In this document: positions 9,811-23,921 of the stretch, piece after piece
Numbering within the stretch: the stretch's first letter is position 1
How the letters are laid out: the number at the start of each line of letters is the position of its first letter
Source of the DNA: Clostridium formicaceticum
GTDB taxonomy: Bacteria > Bacillota > Clostridia > Peptostreptococcales > Natronincolaceae
Assembly (NCBI RefSeq): GCF_001854185.1
Contig: NZ_CP017603.1
Span: forward strand, 1,674,001-1,738,000
Direction: 5' to 3'
DNA: 64,000 nucleotides
Notes under the pieces: generated by a model
Databases searched by the model: none
The model's input: the letters and a program-made list of their open reading frames with translations, nothing else
Told to the model about the DNA's origin: nothing
Program-made: the position numbers and the translations under genes

Positions 9811-10632
9811 ATGAAATTAGGGTATTTAGGGCCAGAGGGTTCCTTTAGTTACACAGCGGCAGTACAGTATGCTCCTGATGCAACTTTAGTAGGGATGAAG
9901 ACCTTTAAAGAGATTATTGCAGCAGTGGAGGAAAGGAAAATAGACCAAGGGATTTTGCCAATAGAAAACTCCACAGAGGGTGCTGTTACGCAAGTAATGG
10001 ATGCTTTAATGGATACAAAGGTTTCGAAGATTCAGGCAGAGATGATTTTGCAAATACGGCATAATCTTTTGAGTGTGGAGGAAAATATAGAGGAAGTTTC
10101 TTATGTTTTATCCCATCCACAACCCTTGGAGCAATGCAGAGAGTTTTTTGCAAAGCATTTTCCTCAAATTACCCTTATTCCCTGTGAAAGTTCCTCCAGT
10201 GCCTGTAGGATCGCGAAAGAAAAGGGGAAGAGCTATGGGGCTATTGGAAACAGCTGGGCTGGAAAAAATAACGGATTAAAAGTTCTTTACAAAGACATAC
10301 AGGATAATGTCCATAATCAAACCCGTTTTGTTATTATTGGAGAAGGCATGACTGCGCCCACTGGTAACGACAAAACCTCTATTGTTTTTTCCTTTCATAA
10401 TGATGCTCCTGGTAGTCTGTATAGCGTACTGAAGGAATTTGCTGAGGAAAACATTAATCTATCAAGAATTGAATCTCGTCCTGCTAAAATAGAGTTGGGG
10501 AAGTATATTTTTTATATTGATTTTCATGGACACCAAGAAGATTTAAAATCTAAGAAGGTATTACAGCGTATTATGAAGAAAATTAATAAATTAAAGATTT
10601 TTGGGTCTTATCCTATTGGGAAAGTATGGTAA
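9811..10632 (+). CDS. pheA: Prephenate dehydratase with ACT domain
   Basis: PheA dehydrates and decarboxylates prephenate to phenylpyruvate on the way to phenylalanine. The catalytic-domain TRF motif is at residues 171-173. The ACT regulatory domain holds the phenylalanine-binding ESRP motif at 221-224. With 273 residues and no N-terminal chorismate mutase it is the monofunctional Gram-positive form; the mutase activity needed upstream is encoded at the end of this operon, fused to shikimate kinase. GGGGGATAAG precedes the ATG. Confidence 0.95.
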   Translation: MKLGYLGPEGSFSYTAAVQYAPDATLVGMKTFKEIIAAVEERKIDQGILPIENSTEGAVTQVMDALMDTKVSKIQAEMILQIRHNLLSVEENIEEVSYVLSHPQPLEQCREFFAKHFPQITLIPCESSSSACRIAKEKGKSYGAIGNSWAGKNNGLKVLYKDIQDNVHNQTRFVIIGEGMTAPTGNDKTSIVFSFHNDAPGSLYSVLKEFAEENINLSRIESRPAKIELGKYIFYIDFHGHQEDLKSKKVLQRIMKKINKLKIFGSYPIGKVW

Positions 10633-10644
10633 GGAGGAAGAAGG

Positions 10645-11781
10645 ATGTTTCGATTATTAACAGCAGGAGAATCCCATGGTAAAAGTTTAGTAGGAATGAT
10701 AGAGGGATTCCCTTCTAATGTAGCGATAGATGTAGCTCAGATCAATAAAAACCTAGCACGACGACAGGGAGGCTATGGTCGTGGTGGTAGGATGCAGATT
10801 GAAAAGGACCAAGTGGAGATTTTATCTGGCATAAGAGGGGGAAAAACACTGGGAAGCCCCATTTCTTTTCTCATTAAAAATAAGGATTATGAGAATTGGG
10901 AACCTTATATGAATCCCATAGATGTGGATGAAGAGACAAGAAAAGTTACGCAACCAAGACCTGGTCATGCGGATTTAACAGGAGTCATAAAATATGGTTT
11001 TTCAGATATTCGAAATGTTTTAGAGCGTAGTAGTGCCAGGGAAACAGCAGTAAGGGTGGCGGTAGGAAGTTTAGCACAACAATTGATGGAGGTCTTTAAT
11101 ATAGAAGTACATAGCCACGTTACTGCAATCGGCGGTGCATTTCTTCCTGAGAAGATTAGGGATATAGAGAAGATCAAGATAGCAGAAACTTCAGAAGTAA
11201 GGTGTTGTGATGCTGAGATAGAAAAGGCGATGATTGAGGAGATAAAAAGTGCTAAAGAAAAGGGAGATTCCTTAGGAGGAATTTTTGAGATACATATCAC
11301 TGGGGTACCGATGGGACTGGGAAGTTATGTGCAATGGGACAGAAAACTAGATGCAAAATTATCCTATGCTTTAATGGGGATTCAAGCGATTAAAGGAGTA
11401 GAGATTGGTTATGGTTTCCAAAATGCTCAGCAGGAGGGTTCATTGGTTCATGATGAAATCTTCTATGGAGAAGATCAGGGTTACTATAGAAAAACCAATC
11501 ATGCTGGGGGAATCGAGGGAGGTATGTCTAACGGTGAGGATATCATCATCCGATGTGCCATGAAACCAATACCTACCTTGTATACACCGTTGAAAACTGT
11601 AGACATTGCCACAAAGGAAGTGGTTTTAGCTACGGTGGAGAGAAGTGATACCTGTGCTGTGCCGGCGGCTTCTATTGTAGGAGAAATGGTAGCAATTACT
11701 GTAATTGCACAGGAATTTTTAAGAAAATTTGGTTCAGATTCATTAGAGGAGATTACAAAGCGATGGAAAAATTGTATATAG
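10645..11781 (+). CDS. aroC: Chorismate synthase
   Basis: AroC converts EPSP to chorismate, the branch point for the trp, tyr and phe genes around it; it needs reduced FMN. The three signature regions are visible: [10 protein letters not shown] at the N terminus, the arginine-rich [12 protein letters not shown] near 34-45, and the C-terminal stretch with RSDTCAVPA. Length (378) is typical. A strong AAGGAGGAAG site precedes the ATG. The end overlaps aroB by 19 bases. Confidence 0.96.
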   Translation: MFRLLTAGESHGKSLVGMIEGFPSNVAIDVAQINKNLARRQGGYGRGGRMQIEKDQVEILSGIRGGKTLGSPISFLIKNKDYENWEPYMNPIDVDEETRKVTQPRPGHADLTGVIKYGFSDIRNVLERSSARETAVRVAVGSLAQQLMEVFNIEVHSHVTAIGGAFLPEKIRDIEKIKIAETSEVRCCDAEIEKAMIEEIKSAKEKGDSLGGIFEIHITGVPMGLGSYVQWDRKLDAKLSYALMGIQAIKGVEIGYGFQNAQQEGSLVHDEIFYGEDQGYYRKTNHAGGIEGGMSNGEDIIIRCAMKPIPTLYTPLKTVDIATKEVVLATVERSDTCAVPAASIVGEMVAITVIAQEFLRKFGSDSLEEITKRWKNCI

Positions 11782-12809
11782 ATTTAGGAGAAAATAGCTA
11801 TCCTATAGCTATTAACGGCGGACTAAGATACGACATTGATAATTATTTAGGAGAAGCGGATAAGTGTCTGTTGATTACTGATGAAAATGTTGATGGTTTA
11901 TACGGCAAAGATCTGCAGCAGTTTCTAAAGGAGCGAACAATAGAAAAAATTGTACTGTCTCCAGGAGAGGCAAGCAAAAACCTCGCTACAGTAGAAGGGA
12001 TTTTGCATAAGATGATAGAAGGCGGCTTCACCAGAAAATCTCAAATTATTGCACTAGGAGGTGGCGTAGTAGGAGATATTGCCGGGTTTTGTGCGTCTAT
12101 TTACATGAGGGGAATTCCTTTTATACAGGTGCCTACCACACTGTTGTCACAGGTAGATAGCAGTGTAGGGGGAAAGACTGGGGTAAATATGCCTCAAGCC
12201 AAAAATATTGTTGGGAGTTTTTATCAACCAAAGTCGGTGATGATTGATATTGAGGTGTTAAGAACCCTGCCTAAACGGGAGTTGCTGAGTGGTATCGGAG
12301 AAGTGATCAAGTATGGAATCATTTATGATTATGATTTTTTATGTTATATAAGCGATGAATTTGCTCAGATAATGAACCTGAAAGAAGAATCTTTGAAAAA
12401 GGTTATTAAGAAATGTTGTGAGATTAAAGCAGAAATTGTTTCAAAAGACGAAAAAGAGAAGGGGTTAAGGAAAATTTTAAATTATGGTCATACTATTGGT
12501 CATGGTTTAGAGGCAATTACCCAGTACAAAAAATATACCCATGGTGAGGCGGTTTTAATAGGTATGTATTATGAGGCCAAGATGGCAAAGGTCATGGGAC
12601 TCATCAAAGAAGAATATTATAAGGAAATAGAAAATATCATAAAGAAAACAGAGATTTCTCTAGATATAGGAGAATTTTCTTTGCAAGATTTAGTAAAGAG
12701 CATGACAAAGGATAAAAAAAATCAGGGTGATAAAATCTCCTTTATCCTTCCCAGTAGTAAAGGAGAAGTAAAAGAAGTGCTGCTGTCTAAGGAAGAGGTA
12801 GTATGGTGA
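11763..12809 (+). CDS. aroB: 3-dehydroquinate synthase
   Basis: AroB cyclises DAHP to 3-dehydroquinate using NAD+ and a metal ion. The NAD-binding [11 protein letters not shown], the [18 protein letters not shown] segment and the metal-site histidines in [10 protein letters not shown] and HGEAV are all seen. Its 348 residues match the usual length. The ATG lies within the aroC end. The DAHP synthase that would feed it is not in this window. Confidence 0.95.
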   Translation: MEKLYIDLGENSYPIAINGGLRYDIDNYLGEADKCLLITDENVDGLYGKDLQQFLKERTIEKIVLSPGEASKNLATVEGILHKMIEGGFTRKSQIIALGGGVVGDIAGFCASIYMRGIPFIQVPTTLLSQVDSSVGGKTGVNMPQAKNIVGSFYQPKSVMIDIEVLRTLPKRELLSGIGEVIKYGIIYDYDFLCYISDEFAQIMNLKEESLKKVIKKCCEIKAEIVSKDEKEKGLRKILNYGHTIGHGLEAITQYKKYTHGEAVLIGMYYEAKMAKVMGLIKEEYYKEIENIIKKTEISLDIGEFSLQDLVKSMTKDKKNQGDKISFILPSSKGEVKEVLLSKEEVVW

Positions 12810-12823
12810 AGAGGTGAGAACAA

Positions 12824-13603
12824 GTGAAGGATTTAGAAGAGTTACGTCAAGAAATTGATGCATGTGATGAAATGATCGTAAAAAATTTTGAAAGAAGAAT
12901 GGAACTGGTGATGGAGGTACTGGCTTATAAAAGAGAAAAAGGTCTTCCTGTATTTCATCCAGAAAGGGAGCAGCAGGTAATGGAAAAGGTACTGACGAGT
13001 TTTTCCCATACCAATTTACCGGAGGAGATTCAGCAGCTTTATAAAGAAATCATGAAAATTAGTAGAAAATTGCAGTCTAAAAGGCTCTTCCCCTATAGTA
13101 TTGCTTTAATAGGTTTTATGGGTACCGGAAAAACAACAATAGCAGAGGATTTAGCAGAAAAGCTGGAAATGAGGTCCGTAGATATAGATACTTTGATTCA
13201 AGAAAAAATGGGAATGACCATAGGAGAAATCTTTGAAAATTATGGAGAAGCCCATTTTAGAAAAATGGAATCAGACACTGTAGAAGAATTAAGTGTTGAA
13301 AGAAATATGATTCTTTCCTGTGGTGGGGGGGTAGTATTAAGTCCCTACAATGTGATGAATCTCAAAAAAAATAGTAAGACGGTTCTTTTAAGAGCATTGC
13401 CAGAAACCATCCATAAACGGCTGCAAGGGGATAGCTCAAGACCTTTACTTAAGGGAAAAATGCACTTAGAACACATAGAAGATCTTCTAGAAAAAAGAAA
13501 GCCTTTGTACAATGAAGCAGCAGATTTTATTGTAGATACTGATGGCAAAACAATCGATGAAATTAGCAAAGAAATTATAAAAAAGTTATTGCAAGGGAAC
13601 TAA
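12824..13603 (+). CDS. Chorismate mutase / shikimate kinase fusion
   Basis: Two domains are fused. Residues 1-86 are an AroQ-type all-helical chorismate mutase (LEELRQEIDACDEMIV, then RRMELV and a basic helix). Residues about 91-255 are shikimate kinase AroK, with Walker A GFMGTGKT (97-104), the DIDTLI and RKMESDTVEEL substrate helices, CGGGVV and SRPLLKG. The protein would thus catalyse both the ATP-dependent shikimate step and the Claisen rearrangement that feeds TyrA and PheA. The GTG start follows GAAGAGGTGAG. It closes the operon, directly before a strong terminator. Confidence 0.9.
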   Translation: MKDLEELRQEIDACDEMIVKNFERRMELVMEVLAYKREKGLPVFHPEREQQVMEKVLTSFSHTNLPEEIQQLYKEIMKISRKLQSKRLFPYSIALIGFMGTGKTTIAEDLAEKLEMRSVDIDTLIQEKMGMTIGEIFENYGEAHFRKMESDTVEELSVERNMILSCGGGVVLSPYNVMNLKKNSKTVLLRALPETIHKRLQGDSSRPLLKGKMHLEHIEDLLEKRKPLYNEAADFIVDTDGKTIDEISKEIIKKLLQGN

Positions 13604-13634
13604 GTGGCTATATGTTAACATATAGCCACTTTTA
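13603..13634 (+). terminator. terminator of the aromatic supraoperon
   Basis: A perfect 14-base inverted repeat (arms AGTGGCTATATGTT and its complement) at 13603-13630 overlaps the last stop codon and is followed by TTTTAGTT. Confidence 0.8.
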
Positions 13635-13794
13635 GTTATGTTTCTTTTTATCAAAAACCTCATTATAGAAAAAAATTATCTAGGATTGTCGATTCAAGAT
13701 AAAGGAATTACAAGAAAAATGTAGAAATAAATAGTAAAAAAGTCTTAAAGGTAATGGAGAATTATGCTAAAACAATATAGGAGGGTTAGCATGT

Positions 13795-15807
13795 ATGCAT
13801 TATGAGGAAACGGCAATATCAGATAAACAATTAAATACTGTAGGAAAAAAGTTATACGCTGAATTCGTGGTGTTTTTTTTTCTAATTATAGGGAGCATGT
13901 ATTTAAGTTTTTATAATTATGTATTATTTCATACCACAATAGAATTACTAGGTGTCATCATCATGCTGATGATGACTATGATTGTTGTTAATACTTACAA
14001 ATTTAATAATGATCATTATTTGATACTGTTAGGTACCACCTATGGGTTTGTGGCAATGTGGGACTTATTGCATACCCTTGCCTATGATGGATTAGGGATT
14101 TTTCCAATGAATACTACAAACTTTGCAACACAATTGTGGATTATGGCACGATACATAGAAGGTATATCGATTTTGGTAGCAACGTTTTCTCTACGATTCA
14201 ATAAAAAAATAAAGATGAGCAGACTTATTGTTTCATATGGATTCATTAGTGTTGTAGCTTTGCTAAGTATATTTAAGTGGAAGGTATTTCCTGAATGCTT
14301 TATAGAGGGCTCAGGTCTTACCATCTTTAAGGTTATCAGTGAGTATATAATTACAGGAATGCTGGTGATAGCTATCATCTTCATGATTTATAATAGAAGG
14401 TATTTGGATAAAAAAAGTTTTTGGCTATTAATCTTTTCCTTCATGTTTACCATTGCTTCTGAAATAACCTTATGTTACTACGAGTCTGTGCAGGATGCCT
14501 ATATGACGATAGGGCATATTTTAAAAATTATATCCTTTTATTTGATCTACAGGGCCATTGTAGAAATTGAATTGAAAAGCCCTTATAGGAAGTTGTCCTA
14601 CAGTGAAGAACGCTACCGTGGTGTTGTAGAATTGATGCCGATAGGAATTTGTGTTCATATTGAAGAAAAAATCACTTTTGTCAATCCTGCCCTATGCAAA
14701 ATGTTGGATGCAACTACTGGAGAGGCGCTTATTGGAAAAAACATACTGGACATTGTTCATCCAGCGGATCATCCTCTGATAAAGGATAGAATGGAGGAGG
14801 TAAAGGAAGGAAAGGTTGCTGCAAGTATTGAAGAAAGGCTTGTCAACCTAAAGGGAGAAACTGTTCATGCAGAGGTAACATCAAGACTACTGCCCTTTGG
14901 AGATAAGCAAGGTATTGTAGCTATTGTGAGGGATCTTTCTGTAGATAAACATGCTATAGCTTTAGAAAAACATATTGCCTATAAGCAAAAAGAACTACAG
15001 CAATCAAAAAAATATCAAGAGCTTAAAACCGAGTTTTTCAGCAATTTATCCCATGAGATGAGAACACCTTTAAATGTTATTTTTGGCATTGTACAACTGT
15101 TAGAGTTGAAGGTTGAAAAAATTGCAGATAATGCTATAGAAAAGCATATAAAATCCTTAAAGCAAAACTGTTATCGTATGCTAAAGCTGATCAACAACCT
15201 ATTAGATATTACCAAGATGGATGCTGGATACTTTCAGGTTCATTTACAAAATTATAACATTGTTGAAATCATAGAGGATATAGCCATGTCTATTGCTCCT
15301 TATGCAGAAAATAATAATATTACTGTTTTATTTGATACCAATGTAGAAGAAAAGTATATGGCGATAGATTTGAATGGGATTGAACGCATTATGTTAAATT
15401 TATTATCAAATGCCATTAAGTTTACAGAAAGAGGAGGAGAAATTTCAGTAAACTTCTGGGACAGAAATAAAAATGTCATAATCGCTGTAAAAGATACTGG
15501 AATTGGCATCCCCGAGGAGAAACTACCTTTTATATTTGATCGCTTTAGACAGGTAAATAAATCTTTTGAAAAAAATCAGCAGGGTAGTGGCATAGGTTTA
15601 TCTCTAGTAGAATCACTGGTAAAAATGCATGGTGGAAGCATCAAGGTACATAGCAAGATTGGAGAGGGAACGGAGTTTATGATAAGCCTACCGGTAAAAC
15701 TGCAAGAGGAAAGTAGAAAAGAAGTCAATATTGAAGAAGTAGACTTAAAAAGCAAATATGTAGAAAAAATAAATGTTGAATTTTCGGACATCTACCATAT
15801 TGGATAA
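13795..15807 (+). CDS. Sensor histidine kinase (MASE3-PAS-HisKA-HATPase)
   Basis: The N-terminal ~255 residues form several membrane segments that resemble the MASE3 sensory domain. A PAS domain (about 275-385) follows. The dimerisation helix has the phospho-acceptor His420 in SNLSHEMRTPLN. The ATPase domain carries the N box NLLSNAIKF, DTGIGI and GSGIGLSL. The last ~40 residues are a charged tail of unknown role. The ATG at 13795 follows AGGAGGGT; a slightly earlier ATG is out of frame. No response regulator is next to it, so it is an orphan kinase or signals to a regulator elsewhere. A chemoreceptor gene follows in the same direction. Confidence 0.88.
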   Translation: MHYEETAISDKQLNTVGKKLYAEFVVFFFLIIGSMYLSFYNYVLFHTTIELLGVIIMLMMTMIVVNTYKFNNDHYLILLGTTYGFVAMWDLLHTLAYDGLGIFPMNTTNFATQLWIMARYIEGISILVATFSLRFNKKIKMSRLIVSYGFISVVALLSIFKWKVFPECFIEGSGLTIFKVISEYIITGMLVIAIIFMIYNRRYLDKKSFWLLIFSFMFTIASEITLCYYESVQDAYMTIGHILKIISFYLIYRAIVEIELKSPYRKLSYSEERYRGVVELMPIGICVHIEEKITFVNPALCKMLDATTGEALIGKNILDIVHPADHPLIKDRMEEVKEGKVAASIEERLVNLKGETVHAEVTSRLLPFGDKQGIVAIVRDLSVDKHAIALEKHIAYKQKELQQSKKYQELKTEFFSNLSHEMRTPLNVIFGIVQLLELKVEKIADNAIEKHIKSLKQNCYRMLKLINNLLDITKMDAGYFQVHLQNYNIVEIIEDIAMSIAPYAENNNITVLFDTNVEEKYMAIDLNGIERIMLNLLSNAIKFTERGGEISVNFWDRNKNVIIAVKDTGIGIPEEKLPFIFDRFRQVNKSFEKNQQGSGIGLSLVESLVKMHGGSIKVHSKIGEGTEFMISLPVKLQEESRKEVNIEEVDLKSKYVEKINVEFSDIYHIG

Positions 15808-15890
15808 AAACTTTGTTGGGATTTTTCTGTTGTTTTAAACAACGGTTAAATCTATACAGCATTCAGTAAAAAACTTTAAAAGGAGTGACA

Positions 15891-17645
15891 ATGGATATGG
15901 AACAAACCAATGAAGATAAGGGAAGAAATTACACGAAAAAAATTACTAGAAAAATTATTCTGCTATTTTTAATAACCACTTTAGGTAGTATCTTTTTAAT
16001 AGCCGCTATTATTTATAATCAAACTGCAAAGATGCTAGTGGATAATCTAAGTTTTCGGGCAGTAGAGATTGCTGAATTTGTTAGTCAGACGATTGATATA
16101 GATCATTTTCAGCAGTTCAACACAATAGAAGATGAAAAAGGTCAGGATTTTCAGCAAATGGTTGAGGAACTTCGCTATATAAGAGAAATTAGTGGTGCTA
16201 AATATCTTTATACGATGAAAAAAAATCAAGCTGGAGAATATGTATATATAGTGGATAGCGCCTATGGGGAAGGAGAGGAAAGCCATATAGGAGAAGTGGA
16301 GGAGTTTTCTTACGTTGGCTTTGACAAGGTATATGAGGGACAGGCCTACAGAGCGCAGAAAATAAGTGTAGATGAATGGGGGATGCTAGTATATGCCTAT
16401 TATCCAATTAAGGATACGACAGGAGAAGTCATAGGCCTTGTGGGAGTAGATTATGATGTGGAAAATGAGTATTTGGCTTTGCAGAAGTTTAAAGTATTTG
16501 TACTGCTTTTTTCTTTAGGATTAGGGGCTATTCTTTTATCGTTGGCAACAATTTTTACTAAAAAAATATTTAAACCAATTGGTATCATGGTAGACATAGC
16601 AAAAAATATTGCAGCACTAGATATAACGAAGGATATACCAGAGAAGTACACCAAGAGGGAAGATGAAATTGGTGTTTTATCAAATGCTTTACAAATGATT
16701 ATTTACAATCTTAGGGAAGTGATGACGAAAATAACTGTATCTTCAGAAGAGGTAATGGTTTCTTCTGAGAAGTTAACAGCCACCTCCCAGCAGACTGCTA
16801 GTACTTCTAACCATATTGCTCATGCTACAGAGGAGGTAGCAGAACATGCCAATAAACAATTTGAGGAGGTTGTAAAAGCAACCAATGCCATAGAGGAAAT
16901 ATCCTCTATGATACAAAATGCTTCAAAAAATACTGAGGAAATTAATGACTTAAGTTATAAGGTGCTGGATAAATCTACTTCAGGTAAAGAGACCGTTAAA
17001 AGAGCCAGCAGTCAAATGCAGTATATTTATGAGAGCACAAATCAAGTGAAGGAGGCACTGATAGTTGTCACTGAGGGTTCCCAAAAAATGAATGATATTG
17101 TCCGTCTCATCCGAAACATAGCAGAACAGACAAACTTATTGGCACTAAATGCTGCTATCGAAGCAGCAAGGGCTGGAGAACATGGCAGAGGATTTGCTGT
17201 GGTGGCAGAGGAAGTGAGAAAGTTAGCAGAAGAATCTCAAAAAGCAACAGAAGAAATTAGTCAATTGATTGAAGCGAGTCAATCCAATATAGGAAATGCT
17301 AACTTTATTATGGAGGAGGACAATAAAAATGTGGAGGAAGGCATAAACATTATCGTTGCTACGGAAAAAAGTTTTGAAGAAATTGTGGGGCTAGTGGAAA
17401 AAACAAGTCATCAGATAAATCGTGTTGCAGGCTTTCTTAAGCAGGTTGTTGATCGTACAAATGTGGTGGTAAAGGCAACGGAGGCGATAGAAGCTACAAC
17501 AAAGACTGTGGTAGAGGAAACGCAAGGCATTTCATCAGCTACAGAGGAACAAGCAGCTTCCATGGAAGAAGTAGCCTCTACTACAGAAAATTTAGCTGAG
17601 TTAGCAGAGAATTTACAATCAATCATTAAGGATTTTAAAATTTAA
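15891..17645 (+). CDS. Methyl-accepting chemotaxis protein
   Basis: This is a transmembrane chemoreceptor. One membrane segment is at about 25-47, a ~155-residue outer sensor domain of Cache-like character follows, and a second membrane segment lies near 205-225. HAMP and a long signalling coiled coil come next. The highly conserved hairpin tip is [20 protein letters not shown]-type at about 405-425. The GTG at 15885 overlaps the AAAGGAG site; the ATG at 15891 is taken instead (584 residues). The ligand is unknown. It follows the histidine kinase gene with an ~80-base gap and ends in a strong terminator. Confidence 0.92.
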   Translation: MDMEQTNEDKGRNYTKKITRKIILLFLITTLGSIFLIAAIIYNQTAKMLVDNLSFRAVEIAEFVSQTIDIDHFQQFNTIEDEKGQDFQQMVEELRYIREISGAKYLYTMKKNQAGEYVYIVDSAYGEGEESHIGEVEEFSYVGFDKVYEGQAYRAQKISVDEWGMLVYAYYPIKDTTGEVIGLVGVDYDVENEYLALQKFKVFVLLFSLGLGAILLSLATIFTKKIFKPIGIMVDIAKNIAALDITKDIPEKYTKREDEIGVLSNALQMIIYNLREVMTKITVSSEEVMVSSEKLTATSQQTASTSNHIAHATEEVAEHANKQFEEVVKATNAIEEISSMIQNASKNTEEINDLSYKVLDKSTSGKETVKRASSQMQYIYESTNQVKEALIVVTEGSQKMNDIVRLIRNIAEQTNLLALNAAIEAARAGEHGRGFAVVAEEVRKLAEESQKATEEISQLIEASQSNIGNANFIMEEDNKNVEEGINIIVATEKSFEEIVGLVEKTSHQINRVAGFLKQVVDRTNVVVKATEAIEATTKTVVEETQGISSATEEQAASMEEVASTTENLAELAENLQSIIKDFKI

Positions 17646-17646
17646 T

Positions 17647-17688
17647 AAAAAAGGGATTTCTTGTGGGAGAGAAATCCCTTTTTTATTA
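17647..17688 (+). terminator. terminator after the chemoreceptor gene
   Basis: Stem AAAAGGGATTTC / GAAATCCCTTTT with a 10-base loop, followed by a T-run. Confidence 0.85.
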
Positions 17689-17824
17689 AAGACTAACTGT
17701 GAAAACTGAGAGGTTTCAAGAAAATCTTATGTAAAAGAAAAAAATCCGAAGGAAAAAAATTTACTAAAGTCTAAGATTAACAGAAAAATAGAGGTAACCT
17801 GAAAACAGAAAATCATGATAAAAA

Positions 17825-17853
17825 TTGAATAACCCAAGGAAATAATGTAAGAT
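17825..17853 (+). promoter_or_regulatory. likely promoter of pcrA-ligA
   Basis: TTGAAT at 17825-17830, 17 bases, then TAAGAT at 17848-17853 (or GATAAT three bases on). It would make a leader of about 150 bases before pcrA. Confidence 0.45.
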
Positions 17854-17865
17854 AATATATATAAA

Positions 17866-17995
17866 TATAGCTATACGCCTTTGGCCTTGAAGTTTGGCAT
17901 TTACAGTCTATGGTTTCATCTTTAGCTAAAAAAACATAACTAAGGATTGAAAATATAGACTTTAGTCTATTCAAGTTTATGGGTGGATAGCTATA
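17866..17995 (+). ncRNA. candidate structured leader of pcrA
   Basis: The leader is closed by a nine-pair helix (17866-17874 with 17987-17995) that continues, after one mismatch, with four or more pairs (17876-17879 with 17982-17985). Inside are a CTTGAA/TTCAAG helix (17886-17891 with 17970-17975) and an ATAGAC-TTTA-GTCTAT hairpin at 17955-17970. The segment 17955-17961 can instead pair with AGTCTAT at 17905-17911, which would be a switch-like choice. I do not recognise the class. Confidence 0.4.
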
Positions 17996-18014
17996 GATTG
18001 AAGGGAGTAAAAAA

Positions 18015-22203
<4,189 letters not shown>

Positions 22204-22258
22204 AAACTGAGGAGATGCTTTGTATGTCAGATGTCTAATCTATGTGGTTGCAGGGTTT

Positions 22259-22292
22259 AAGGGTGGTCTTTAAGACCACCCTTTCAAAGTTT
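22259..22292 (+). terminator. terminator after ligA
   Basis: Arms AAGGGTGGTCTT (22259-22270) and AAGACCACCCTT (22272-22283) pair with almost no loop, then TCAAAGTTTT. It also lies just downstream of the small minus-strand gene and may serve both directions. Confidence 0.7.
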
Positions 22293-22303
22293 TCTTCTGT
22301 GGA

Positions 22304-22480
22304 CTAGCACCAGAAGTATCTTCCACCAAATAGAACGATTAGTAATAGGAAGAAGAATAGTAAGCTATCTCCACCTATAGCTCTGAAGATACCGCAGTTG
22401 CAGAAGATAATCACTAGAAGTAAGAAGAAGAACAGTAAACTACTAGTACCTCCCCAAAAACCTCTTGTAGCGTCAGCCAT
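22304..22480 (-). CDS. Small hydrophobic protein with internal duplication (58 aa)
   Basis: The reading frame has a near-perfect ribosome site (AAGGAGGTGA, about six bases before the ATG), which makes a real gene likely. The product has a short polar start (MADATRGFWGG), then two similar halves: SLLFFFLLLVIIFCNCG and SLLFFFLLLIVLFGGR, each a membrane-length run ending in glycine. It ends GGRYFWC. Such short glycine- and phenylalanine-rich proteins occur in spore-formers, sometimes as spore-associated proteins. I do not know its function; a spore or membrane role is a guess. It is convergent with ligA. Confidence 0.7.
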   Translation of the reverse strand: MADATRGFWGGTSSLLFFFLLLVIIFCNCGIFRAIGGDSLLFFFLLLIVLFGGRYFWC

Positions 22481-22688
22481 AATCTTTCACCTCCTTGATG
22501 AGATAAAGAATACTTTATCTTCTGCTTTATAATATGAAAAAAGGGGAAATAGGGTGATAAAACTTTCAAAAATATTGTTTGGTAGCTGTGCAGCTGCTGC
22601 ATAATAAAAAGTAGTAAATATAAGAATAAAAATAGAGGACATCTTCAAAATCAATAGATGCCATCTATACAGGTGAGGAGAGGAGAAG

Positions 22689-23369
22689 GTGCTAAAAAAA
22701 GTAAATGTATTTGTCTTTGGACTACTTCTATCTATTGTGTTGTTGTTAACCTCAGTAGAGATTGTAAGTTTTAGCAGCAGGCATTATGAAAGAGAATTTG
22801 AGAAACATCATATTTCTACGATTACAGGAATGGATATGAAACAATTACAGTACGTCATAGAGGAGCTGCTGGCGTATTTAAGAGATGAGCGGGATGATTT
22901 ACACATCATAGCTACTGTAGCAGGAGAAGAAAGGGAAGTCTTTGGAGAACGAGAAAGGTTACATATGGTGGATGTAAAGGAATTGTTTGTTGTGGGAAGA
23001 AAAGTAAGAAATAGCGGTGTTTTTTTATTAGGTATACTATTGGTTATAGGGATAAAAAAAGACAAAGGATGGAAAAAAAGTTTATCAGAAACTTTGATGT
23101 TTACAGCCATCGTTAACCTTGGCTTGATGGCGGCTTTATCTTTATTGGTTTATTTTGATTTTACCAAGTACTTTGATTATTTTCATTTTATCTTTTTTGA
23201 TAATGATTTATGGATGTTAAACCCTGAGACAGAAATATTGATTCAAATGTTGCCAGAGAAATTTTTTTATAATACAGCAGTACAAATAGCAATGATTTAT
23301 ATCACAACAATTATAGCACTAGGGGTAGGCGGTTTTTTTTATAATAAAAAGACAGATTTTACAGGATAA
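22689..23369 (+). CDS. Integral membrane protein, TIGR01906-like
   Basis: The 226-residue protein has a membrane segment near the N terminus (8-28), a charged outer loop with LLAYLRDERDDL and FGERERLHMVDVKELF, then three further membrane segments (about 108-125, 136-156 and 196-218). The pattern of an acidic/basic loop followed by an H-M-x-DVK motif fits the TIGR01906 family of uncharacterised membrane proteins. The GTG start follows GAGGAGAGGAG. Function is unknown. It stands alone, followed by a GC-rich hairpin at 23393-23414. Confidence 0.7.
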   Translation: MLKKVNVFVFGLLLSIVLLLTSVEIVSFSSRHYEREFEKHHISTITGMDMKQLQYVIEELLAYLRDERDDLHIIATVAGEEREVFGERERLHMVDVKELFVVGRKVRNSGVFLLGILLVIGIKKDKGWKKSLSETLMFTAIVNLGLMAALSLLVYFDFTKYFDYFHFIFFDNDLWMLNPETEILIQMLPEKFFYNTAVQIAMIYITTIIALGVGGFFYNKKTDFTG

Positions 23370-23392
23370 AATCCGAGGATGTAGTGCTGGAG

Positions 23393-23414
23393 CTCCCGCT
23401 TGTATAAGCGGGAG
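23393..23414 (+). terminator. GC-rich hairpin, possible terminator
   Basis: Perfect nine-pair stem CTCCCGCTT / AAGCGGGAG with a GTAT loop, between two convergent genes. The following sequence lacks a T-run, so the terminator reading is uncertain. Confidence 0.45.
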
Positions 23415-23441
23415 TCTTAGTAATATAACGAAGGATCATCT

Positions 23442-23864
23442 TTAAATGGATTTATCTTTTTCATTATTTTTTTCTTGTAAAAGTTTGGTAAGTAAGGTGG
23501 AAAGTTTTTTTTCATGTTCTAGTTCTATAGCCGCCACTTCCTGAAAAAACAAAGCAATTTCTTCAAATCCTTCTTGGCGAGCAACACGTGCAAACTCTTT
23601 GTACATGGTAGCTCCCTCATAATTTTCACTTACAGCTGATAACTTTAAGTTAGAAGCTGTATCTTTTATGCCATTTAAAAAGTTAAAGATTGTTTTGGCA
23701 TGATCTTTTTCTTGATGAGCGATTTCCTCGAAAACATCAGCTATACCCTTATAACCCTCTTGCAAAGCTATTTCAGAAAAATAAGTATACTTGTTTCTCG
23801 TTTGGCTTTCCCCAGCAAAAGCAGCCCAAAGATTTTTTTCCGTTTTTGTTCCCTTCAATAACAA
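23442..23864 (-). CDS. Rubrerythrin-type di-iron protein without rubredoxin domain
   Basis: The 140-residue protein is a four-helix di-iron (ferritin-like) domain: LWAAFAGESQTRNKY with the first Glu, EEIAHQEKDHA with Glu-His, FARVARQEGFEEIA and AAIELEHEKK. Rubrerythrins reduce hydrogen peroxide in anaerobes. The usual C-terminal rubredoxin domain with two CxxC motifs is absent; the protein ends in a lysine-rich tail, so it needs an outside electron donor. The TTG start is chosen because GGGAGG lies seven bases upstream. A seven-base inverted repeat (23895-23921) lies just before the gene and could be an operator. Confidence 0.88.
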   Translation of the reverse strand: MLLKGTKTEKNLWAAFAGESQTRNKYTYFSEIALQEGYKGIADVFEEIAHQEKDHAKTIFNFLNGIKDTASNLKLSAVSENYEGATMYKEFARVARQEGFEEIALFFQEVAAIELEHEKKLSTLLTKLLQEKNNEKDKSI

Positions 23865-23894
23865 AACAAACCCTCCCCCAAAAAATAATCAGTA

Positions 23895-23921
23895 TGTTTC
23901 AATCAAATGAAGTATGAAACA
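23895..23921. promoter_or_regulatory. inverted repeat upstream of rubrerythrin gene
   Basis: TGTTTCA (23895-23901) and TGAAACA (23915-23921) form a dyad 30-60 bases before the rubrerythrin start. A peroxide or redox repressor site is possible, but it does not match a consensus I can name. The rest of the 331-base gap up to feoA holds only the feo promoter and Fur box. Confidence 0.3.
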
